From the NCBI GenBank assembly GCA_018700255.1, contig JABISU010000001.1:1-7160 (forward strand): DNA of 7,160 nucleotides. The letters are read 5' to 3'. The notes under the pieces are model-generated. The model worked only from the letters and a program-made list of their open reading frames with translations. It did not search any database and was not told the DNA's origin. A program made the position numbers and the translations under genes. This DNA comes from Flavobacteriales bacterium. GTDB taxonomy: Bacteria > Bacteroidota > Bacteroidia > Flavobacteriales > UA16. Numbering within the stretch: the stretch's first letter is position 1; each line of letters starts with the position of its first letter. Below are positions 1 to 5,361 of the stretch, in pieces.

Positions 1-334
1 CTGGAATACTCACCTCAAGAGTTACACTCATTCCACCCTGAAGGTCGAGTCCTAAGTTTAATTCTTGTTCTTTAACCTCGCGATAAGTTTGGCCAAAAGG
101 ATGAGCCTCAGAGCTGATACTATCACGTAAGTATTCACGTGTAGCCTTCTTCTCCGCTTCTTCTAATGTTAAGCTTCCTAATAGGTTGTTTTCTTGAAGA
201 CTATCAGCAATGTATTGCCCGTGAATAGAAGCTTTAGCTTCGAAACGCTTCGATGCCCAGTTAAATGATAGAGTGTATAGTGTCGCGAAAGCGAGTAACA
301 CTGTGAAAATCAGGACGGCATTTTTATTTTCCAT
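1..334 (-). CDS. secDF: Protein translocase subunit SecD / SecDF fusion, N-terminal part (cut by window edge)
   Basis: This is the amino-terminal 111 codons of the Sec accessory subunit SecD, which works with SecF in the inner membrane and uses the proton motive force to help complete protein export. I translated it directly from the minus strand: an ATG at 334-332 opens a frame with no stop down to the window edge. Residues about 6-24 form the first transmembrane helix. A charged periplasmic stretch rich in Lys and Glu follows. Residues 92-104 read LNLGLDLQGGMSV, the diagnostic SecD motif just after TM1. In Bacteroidota SecD and SecF are usually one fused polypeptide of about 1000 residues, so SecDF is expected, but only the SecD start is visible. 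No Shine-Dalgarno sequence precedes the ATG. The gene is divergent from the DUF4159 gene. The family call is firm; the fusion is inferred from the lineage. Confidence 0.9.
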   Translation of the reverse strand, partial: MENKNAVLIFTVLLAFATLYTLSFNWASKRFEAKASIHGQYIADSLQENNLLGSLTLEEAEKKATREYLRDSISSEAHPFGQTYREVKEQELNLGLDLQGGMSVTLEVSIP

Positions 335-444
335 TTTCGAAAAGGGTTCTTTTACAGGGGCGTAAATATACTGAATAAATTGATTGATTTTACAGTTAAT
401 TTAAGGTGCTAAATGTTAGGCTTCTTGATGCGTAACTTGTGACG
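335..444. promoter_or_regulatory. Divergent intergenic region between secDF and the DUF4159 gene
   Basis: This stretch of about 110 bp separates two divergently transcribed genes, so it must contain the start signals for both unless one is expressed from a distant promoter. It is AT-rich, most strongly from about 362 to 420. I see no long open frame, no strong inverted repeat and no riboswitch-like structure in it. A five-codon frame (ATG at 428, TGA at 440-442) overlaps the start of the downstream gene, but nothing supports its translation. Confidence 0.5.
363..370 (-). promoter_or_regulatory. Possible Bacteroidota -7 promoter element for secDF
   Basis: Read on the minus strand, these bases are TATATTTA, a seven-of-eight match to the Bacteroidota -7 consensus TAnnTTTG. 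They lie about 29 bp upstream of the secDF ATG. I do not find a convincing TTG/TTTG -33 element at the usual distance, and such a match is easy to get by chance in AT-rich DNA, so this is a weak prediction. Confidence 0.25.
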
Positions 445-1152
445 ATGATTAAAGAGACAATTCCCCCGCTTTTTACTGTTATTATCACGTGTTTAAATGT
501 TCTATTTTGCTGTGATTTCCAGGCAATTGCCCAAGGAGTCTCTGAGGATGCGACTTATCAAGTGGCCGTGCTTCAGTATAGAGGAGGAGGGGATTGGTAT
601 TCGAACCCAACCAGCTTACCTAACCTTGTTGAGTTTTGTAATTCTGAATTGAACATGAACATCGACGAGACGGTTCCTTATGTTGAAGTCAGTTCGTCCG
701 ATTTATCGATGTACCCATTTATTCACATGACAGGTCATGGAAATGTGGTTTTTTCTTCTTCTGAGGTGAGGAACTTAAGACAGTATTTAGCTGCCGGTGG
801 ATTCCTTCATATTAGTGATAACTATGGAATGGATGCTTATATAAGAACGGAGTTCATGAAGGTTTTCCCTAAACTTGATTGGGTTGAAATACCTTTTAAT
901 CATTCAGTTTATCACCAAACTTTCGATTTTCATCAAGGCCTTCCTAAAATACACGAACACGATGATCAACCTCCTCATGGCTTAGGTCTGTTTTTCGAAG
1001 GCAGACTTGTTTGTTTTTACGATACTGAGTGTGATTTAGGAGATGGTTGGGAAGACTATCAAGTTCATAGAGATCCCGAATCAGTGCGGACCCTTGCTTT
1101 ACAAATGGGTGCAAATTTAATTCAGTTTGCTCTAGGTGGCGAGAGTTATTAA
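445..1152 (+). CDS. Secreted DUF4159-domain protein, function unknown
   Basis: This is a 235-residue protein of the DUF4159 family, which is common in Bacteroidota and has no established biochemical role; the fold is thought to resemble class I glutamine amidotransferases. Residues about 6-23 are hydrophobic and are followed by AIA (27-29), which fits a signal peptidase I site, so export to the periplasm is likely. There is no good lipobox despite a CysCys pair at 22-23. Family-like blocks are GGGDWYSNPTSLPNL (47-61), FIHMTGHGNVVFS (92-104), GGFLHISDNYGMD (118-130), PFNHSVYH (150-157), GLPKIHEHD (165-173) and FEGRLVCFYDTECDLGDGW (184-202). I chose ATG 445; an in-frame GTG at 439 would add two residues, and a stop at 433-435 blocks further extension. 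No Shine-Dalgarno sequence is present. The gene diverges from secDF and converges on the M61 peptidase gene. Confidence 0.85.
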   Translation: MIKETIPPLFTVIITCLNVLFCCDFQAIAQGVSEDATYQVAVLQYRGGGDWYSNPTSLPNLVEFCNSELNMNIDETVPYVEVSSSDLSMYPFIHMTGHGNVVFSSSEVRNLRQYLAAGGFLHISDNYGMDAYIRTEFMKVFPKLDWVEIPFNHSVYHQTFDFHQGLPKIHEHDDQPPHGLGLFFEGRLVCFYDTECDLGDGWEDYQVHRDPESVRTLALQMGANLIQFALGGESY

Positions 1153-1162
1153 CCCCAGAAAA

Positions 1163-2599
1163 TTAGACATTTATTTCGACTATGCTTGCCTTGACGCGGC
1201 CTTTATCGTCAGTCGACTTAGTGAGCACGAGTCTCTGAGTTTTCATTGCTTCGACGAGTGCATTCCATGTGTCGGAAGTGCCATCGGCGTAGTTCAATCT
1301 TAGATCGTCGAGGCGTTCTCCAGCAACTTCAGCAAGTATATCCCAGTATGCATCGGCTGTGAGTCCTATTCTCGGTTTACCGAATCGTTCCCACAGGAGT
1401 TTCATAGCTGTAGATAGGGAGGATTGCCCGCTCGTTAATGTCATGATTCTTGTATCTACAAGAAATGCGAGCACTGCACCTTCTACGTATATGGATCCTT
1501 TGCGCCCTTTAACTCCAGGGCGATAGCCATCGAGCCAAGTATCGTAACTGGATTCTGCCACACTCAGATTGTGGCGGCCTGGATTGTTGAGATGACGAAG
1601 TAGAAGAGCTTCCATCTTCGAGCACCAACCCTTTAGGTCTATACATCCCGCTTCAAATAAAAAGAGGTCTCCCATATAGGTGGTTACTCCTTCAGCTATG
1701 TACCCTAGTTTACTTGGGGAAGTTTCTGCGAAATTGTAGGGTGTCCACTCGGAAGGGCGGATGCGCTTTACGTTCCAAGAGTGGTAAAGCTCGTGGGACG
1801 CGATCCCAACCAATTCGTCGTATCCGTGTTGGGATTGAATTTTATCTGATGGCCCCAATGCGATTACAGTGCTGTCCTCGTGCTCGACTCCGTGCCGGAC
1901 CTCAATCTTTGACGGCAACAAGTAAAGGAAGTGGTAGTGTGAAGTGGGGAAGTCTCCGAAGTGAGCGATTTGGGATTTAGAAAAAGCTCTGTGGTCCTCT
2001 ATGAACTTAATGTTCTGGGGAGGGATGTCTCCATAAGCCCAAACATGGAAGTCCACTCCACCTTCCTCGTACCTCTCGTGGTAAAGATTCGGAGAAGCCA
2101 TCCACGGACTGTCCATCACGTGTTGCATATCACGAGCATGTAAGGTCATGTTTTGTTGGGGCAGGGCTGTTGCTATATCCCAGTTTTTAGGAATATCTGT
2201 CAGGTTGATTTCGTATCCCAGATCTACGTTTTGTGGATCATAAAGGAAACAATTTACAGGATTTACGTATTGGAGATCGTCGCTTACATAAGTAGATCCC
2301 GCATTTAATATGTCCGCCTGGAAGACCCAGTTTATTTTTAAAATATTATTCGGCACCTTCCACCTGTGTAAATCACTCTTCTCGAGTTTTATTTCGCCCC
2401 CGTTTTCATCAACTCCCACCAACTTTAAAATAAACTGAGCGAAATCTCCACGCTCATATCGACCTGGACGCCAAACAGGCAATTGCACTTCCCATGATTC
2501 ATCTGAGTGATCTCGAGAATCCTGACTAGGGAACGTTGCTTCAAAAGAAAGAGCAGATGAGTTTTTTACGCGGGAAACTTTAACGGAAATACACGCCAT
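1163..2599 (-). CDS. M61-family metallopeptidase, short form without PDZ domain
   Basis: This is a 478-residue zinc peptidase of family M61 (glycyl aminopeptidase-like). The N-terminal beta domain carries the family block PVWRPGRYERGDF (41-53). The catalytic region carries ASHELYHSWNVKRIRP (267-282), where the HExxH ligands are His269, Glu270 and His273. The downstream Glu303 in YIAEGVTTY (300-308) is the expected third zinc ligand. A later block, SIYVEGAVLAFLVD (369-382), and the helix ending in YADGT (437-441) match the end of the M61 catalytic domain. Many M61 proteins continue into a PDZ domain and reach about 600 residues; this one stops after a short tail. There is no signal peptide or membrane segment, so it is probably cytoplasmic. 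It is the last gene of the minus-strand cluster, 9 bp after the phosphatase gene, and its stop lies 10 bp from the stop of the convergent DUF4159 gene. Its substrate is unknown. Confidence 0.88.
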   Translation of the reverse strand: MACISVKVSRVKNSSALSFEATFPSQDSRDHSDESWEVQLPVWRPGRYERGDFAQFILKLVGVDENGGEIKLEKSDLHRWKVPNNILKINWVFQADILNAGSTYVSDDLQYVNPVNCFLYDPQNVDLGYEINLTDIPKNWDIATALPQQNMTLHARDMQHVMDSPWMASPNLYHERYEEGGVDFHVWAYGDIPPQNIKFIEDHRAFSKSQIAHFGDFPTSHYHFLYLLPSKIEVRHGVEHEDSTVIALGPSDKIQSQHGYDELVGIASHELYHSWNVKRIRPSEWTPYNFAETSPSKLGYIAEGVTTYMGDLFLFEAGCIDLKGWCSKMEALLLRHLNNPGRHNLSVAESSYDTWLDGYRPGVKGRKGSIYVEGAVLAFLVDTRIMTLTSGQSSLSTAMKLLWERFGKPRIGLTADAYWDILAEVAGERLDDLRLNYADGTSDTWNALVEAMKTQRLVLTKSTDDKGRVKASIVEINV

Positions 2600-2608
2600 A
2601 AGCTTAAT

Positions 2609-4318
2609 TTAATCTAGAAGATTAGAAATAGGGGATCCTGTAGTTCCGTTGGGATATGGTGTCCCGAGTATCGACGCTACAGTAGGAGCAATGTCACGAA
2701 TGTAAGTTCGCGAGTGAGTAGAGCCATAGTTTACACCTGAGCCATAAAAAATGCAAGGGACGTGTGTATCATAAACAAACGGACTACCGTGAGAAGTTCC
2801 GGTTCTTCCATAAGTAAGCCAACCTGGTTGCATTACTAAAAGAACGTCTCCACTTACGCCTTGCCTGTGCCCAGCATATATTTTTTCAGCAAATGGATCG
2901 ACAGCAGCACGAGTAGCTAGATCGACAAGGGGGAAGCTTTGTAGTATTCCATCTTCCTCGATAGCAAGGTCAGCGATAAACCTTTGTAGTGTAGCCTTGT
3001 CAACCCCTGCGCTTGCACTTTTAGAAATAAAGATGGAATTGTTGCTCACATTTTCTATCCAATCACTGTTTCTATTGCCATATTTCAGATCGAGCGCCTC
3101 TTCAATTCGCTCCTGCATATTTCCATGACTCCAGTATCCAGTAGGAAGCCCTTCAGAAGCTCCTAAAGATGGCACGGTCGCTCCTCCGTGATCAGCCGTT
3201 ACAAAAACTGTCCAGTTTCCCTCTCCAACCTTCTCGTCTAGAGAGTTAAAAAAACGCTCTAGCTCGAGGTCTAATCGAAGGTACATATCCATAGTTTCCA
3301 TCGCATGAGATCCACATCTGTGACCAATGTAATCTGTAGATGAAAAACTCAACGTGAGCATGTCAGTTATCTCGTCAGCACCAAGTCCTTCGCCTTCTAT
3401 TGCAGCAAGTGCAAAATCTACTAAAATCGTATTTCCGCCTGGTGTCCCTTTGAGGACGTCTAACCCGCCATTCTTTTCTTTCAAAGCTTCGAGGTCATAT
3501 GGGAAGGTGGCTTTCAAAGCCCCTACAAACGGCCCTTCGAACGGATTGTTATCTGGCCAGCAAGCGTCATATGTGTCAGGAGCGCGGAGTAAATCCCATC
3601 CTAGGTTTATCAGCCTTTCAGCTTCAGCTTTTTCATTGAATTCTTTAGCCCAAACAGTCATCTCCTCTCCATAGTACGTACTTGTAATAAAATGACCTTT
3701 GTCCTTTCCGTGAAACCAATAAGCTCCATCAGCAGCATGTCCAGCAGGGAGTATCGCCCCTCTATCTTTCAGGCTGATGCCGATGACCTTTGATTTCATT
3801 CCTGTCGAGAGCTTTAATTCGTCACCTATCGTACTTGTGAGCATTCTAGTTGGCGCCATCTTCCCCGACGAGCCGAAAACCGTCCCGTCCTTATCAACAC
3901 CATCTACCCCTACTCCGAATACAGAGTCGTCTGAGGCGCAGTAAACCGAGCCTTTATTTTCTCTCAGATACCAATCATTTGCAACAATTCCGTGAATGGC
4001 TGGTGTTGTACCTGTAAATATAGATGCATGCCCAGGGCCAGTGTATGTTGGAGCGTAACCGAAATGATGGTCGTAACACGTAAAGCCATCCTCTTGTAGT
4101 CTTGCAAAGCCGCCCTCAGAAAAGTGTGGTGAGTAGCGGTTAAGGTAGTCGGCACGCATTTGGTCTATGATGATCCCTATGATGAGATTTGGAGAGTCTT
4201 CTGAAGCACCTGTTCCGGTTTTAACCACCATTTTCGTTTCAATATTGCAGCCTATAGCAAAAACAACAATGGTAGTCATAGTTAACAATGAAAGGAACGA
4301 GATAGAATTACGGATCAT
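2609..4318 (-). CDS. pafA: PafA-like alkaline phosphatase, predicted lipoprotein
   Basis: This is an alkaline phosphatase superfamily enzyme closest to PafA, a zinc-dependent phosphate monoesterase of Bacteroidota. The nucleophile is Thr93 in PTYTGPGH (90-97). Predicted zinc ligands are Asp52, Asp329, His333, Asp376, His377 and His510. The residues that mark PafA as a monoesterase are all present: Asn114 in ANDWY, and Lys184 and Arg186 in SLKDR. Spacing between these sites agrees with my recollection of PafA (for example 41 from the first Asp to Thr, 21 from Thr to Asn, 47 between the two Asp ligands), with about 8 extra residues before Lys184. I chose the ATG at 4318, giving 569 residues. 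It makes an ATGA overlap with fluC and puts a lipobox-like AIGC at residues 21-24 after a hydrophobic stretch, so anchoring through Cys24 is likely. An ATG at 4360 would add 14 charged residues inside fluC and is less likely. The role is phosphate release outside the cytoplasm. Confidence 0.9.
   Translation of the reverse strand: MIRNSISFLSLLTMTTIVVFAIGCNIETKMVVKTGTGASEDSPNLIIGIIIDQMRADYLNRYSPHFSEGGFARLQEDGFTCYDHHFGYAPTYTGPGHASIFTGTTPAIHGIVANDWYLRENKGSVYCASDDSVFGVGVDGVDKDGTVFGSSGKMAPTRMLTSTIGDELKLSTGMKSKVIGISLKDRGAILPAGHAADGAYWFHGKDKGHFITSTYYGEEMTVWAKEFNEKAEAERLINLGWDLLRAPDTYDACWPDNNPFEGPFVGALKATFPYDLEALKEKNGGLDVLKGTPGGNTILVDFALAAIEGEGLGADEITDMLTLSFSSTDYIGHRCGSHAMETMDMYLRLDLELERFFNSLDEKVGEGNWTVFVTADHGGATVPSLGASEGLPTGYWSHGNMQERIEEALDLKYGNRNSDWIENVSNNSIFISKSASAGVDKATLQRFIADLAIEEDGILQSFPLVDLATRAAVDPFAEKIYAGHRQGVSGDVLLVMQPGWLTYGRTGTSHGSPFVYDTHVPCIFYGSGVNYGSTHSRTYIRDIAPTVASILGTPYPNGTTGSPISNLLD
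4315..4318 (-). promoter_or_regulatory. ATGA stop-start overlap, fluC to pafA
   Basis: On the minus strand the fluC stop (TGA, 4317-4315) and the pafA start (ATG, 4318-4316) share bases as ATGA. The upstream sequence shows no Shine-Dalgarno motif, so translation of pafA probably depends on ribosomes terminating at fluC. This junction also supports the shorter pafA start over the ATG at 4360. Confidence 0.7.
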
Positions 4319-4698
4319 TTTGAGAGTGTTTTGAAGATTATCATTCCTATTCCGATACATGCACCGACGCTTATAAGGATGTTAGCGATAGCGAAAGTCG
4401 TTTGGCCATCATGAAAAAGACGCAAAGTGTCGATAGAAAATGTTGAGAAAGTTGAGAAGCCCCCACAAAATCCAATAGCAAGAAGCGGAATCATGATTGA
4501 ATCGCGGCCCCATCTATCTCCCGAGTAAATGATAATAACCGCCAATATCGCTGTGGCAATTAGGTTCGCTAGGAGTGTCCCAAGAGGGAATCCAGTTGAA
4601 CTAATTCTTGTTATTCCTTCACCTACAAGTACCCGCGCAACGCTGCCAGCTCCGCCACCAATAAAAATTGCGAATAGAGTTGAGGGAGTGAGTGTCAT
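4315..4698 (-). CDS. crcB: Fluoride channel FluC/CrcB
   Basis: This is a 127-residue fluoride-specific channel of the CrcB/Fluc family, which lets toxic fluoride leave the cytoplasm. It has four hydrophobic segments, near residues 6-25, 38-58, 68-90 and 103-123. The family signatures are GGGAGSVAR (14-22, with Arg22), PLGTLLANL (38-46, with the pore Asn45) and GFCGGFSTFSTFS (76-88), which holds the phenylalanines (81, 84, 87) and the TM3 break associated with the pore and the central sodium site. The usual N-x-x-G-S-F after the Asn is here N-L-I-A-T-A, a small deviation. Only one copy is present, so a dual-topology homodimer is expected. It overlaps both the PAP2 gene and the phosphatase gene by 4 bp. 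The fluoride riboswitch often found before crcB genes cannot sit immediately upstream here, because that DNA codes for PAP2. The length is normal. Confidence 0.94.
   Translation of the reverse strand: MTLTPSTLFAIFIGGGAGSVARVLVGEGITRISSTGFPLGTLLANLIATAILAVIIIYSGDRWGRDSIMIPLLAIGFCGGFSTFSTFSIDTLRLFHDGQTTFAIANILISVGACIGIGMIIFKTLSK
4695..4698 (-). promoter_or_regulatory. ATGA stop-start overlap, PAP2 gene to fluC
   Basis: The PAP2 stop (TGA, 4697-4695) and the fluC start (ATG, 4698-4696) share bases on the minus strand. No Shine-Dalgarno motif precedes the fluC ATG, so coupling by termination and reinitiation is the likely way this channel gene is translated. Confidence 0.7.
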
Positions 4699-5339
4699 GA
4701 TTTGGTGCTGATCGTGTTAGAGATCATTGCGAATTTAGCGTTTAAAATGGATGCGAATTTTAAAACTGCTATTCCAATCACGCCCCCTAGCATCCATCCG
4801 AAAATTACGTCAGACGGAAAGTGTACCCCCAAGTAAATTCGACTGAACCCAATCACAATTGCCCAACATATAAGAGCAATAAGTATTGCTGAGCTCGACG
4901 CACTCGCAAGAAGTCCGCCCACAAAAATTGCAATTGCCATATGGTTGGCCGCGTGTGAAGAAACAAATCCATATTGCCCACCTTTATATAGCGTGCCGTC
5001 ATCATGCTTGTGAAGATTTATATCTTCAGCCAGTTCAATTCTGTGGGAGGGACGTAATCTGGCGGCTGTGGGTTTAAGAACCCGTGCAGAAATAATGTCG
5101 GCAAGACCTATAGAAACAATAATTCCGAGTAAGATGATTAAGCGGGAATTTCTTTGAGTAAATTTCTTCCAGAGTAAAACAAGTAAAATCACATATAGCG
5201 GAGTCCAAAATTTCGCCATGCTCACACTCCACATCACTACATCTAGAAAGTCAGACACTCCTGGACTTACAGACCCTCCTGCCAATCCATTAATCGCTTT
5301 AAATAGCGATTCGTCTATCTCTAAAAACCAATCTATCAC
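4695..5339 (-). CDS. PAP2-family membrane phosphatase (lipid phosphate or pyrophosphate phosphatase)
   Basis: This is a 214-residue integral membrane phosphatase of the PAP2 superfamily. All three catalytic motifs are visible. The first is KPTAARLRP (Lys89, Arg96, Pro97). The second is VSSHAAN (126-132, with His129 and Ser128 in the PSGH position). The third is SRIYLGVHFPSD (166-177, with Arg167, His173 and Asp177). Hydrophobic segments lie near 43-57, 66-86, 130-147, 149-165 and 176-197. Possible substrates in this family are undecaprenyl pyrophosphate, phosphatidylglycerol phosphate and phosphatidate; the sequence does not decide. The start is a GTG at 5339-5337: a TAA in the same frame at 5348-5346 prevents extension, and the N-terminal stretch IDESLFKAING resembles the usual start of Bacteroidota PAP2 proteins. 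It follows the acyl-CoA synthetase gene by 16 bp and overlaps fluC by 4 bp. Confidence 0.9.
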   Translation of the reverse strand: MIDWFLEIDESLFKAINGLAGGSVSPGVSDFLDVVMWSVSMAKFWTPLYVILLVLLWKKFTQRNSRLIILLGIIVSIGLADIISARVLKPTAARLRPSHRIELAEDINLHKHDDGTLYKGGQYGFVSSHAANHMAIAIFVGGLLASASSSAILIALICWAIVIGFSRIYLGVHFPSDVIFGWMLGGVIGIAVLKFASILNAKFAMISNTISTKS

Positions 5340-5340
5340 G

Positions 5341-5361
5341 CTTGTTTACTCTTGTTTACTC
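5341..5361. repeat. 10-bp tandem duplication (2.1 copies) at the acyl-CoA synthetase stop codon
   Basis: Read on the minus strand, the unit GAGTAAACAA occurs twice in a row and is followed by a third G. The first copy supplies the last Glu codon and the TAA stop of the acyl-CoA synthetase gene. The second copy lies in the 16-bp gap and supplies a TAA in frame with the PAP2 gene, just ahead of its GTG start. Confidence 0.85.

Noticed and set aside
428..442. Five-codon upstream frame (ATG CGT AAC TTG TGA) overlapping the start of the DUF4159 gene
   Set aside because: It is too short to judge, has no Shine-Dalgarno sequence or other support, and such frames are common by chance.
1714..1980. Plus-strand open frame of 88 codons inside the M61 gene
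   Set aside because: It lies antisense to a gene with clear family motifs, and its Arg/Ser-rich translation resembles no protein family I know; it is a shadow frame.
3354..3674. Plus-strand open frame of 106 codons inside pafA
   Set aside because: It is antisense to well-conserved phosphatase coding sequence, and its Ser/Pro/Ala-rich translation is typical of a shadow frame.
4319..4360. Extended pafA start at 4360
   Set aside because: It would add a charged 14-residue stretch before the signal peptide and overlap fluC by 46 bp, while the ATG at 4318 forms a clean ATGA junction.
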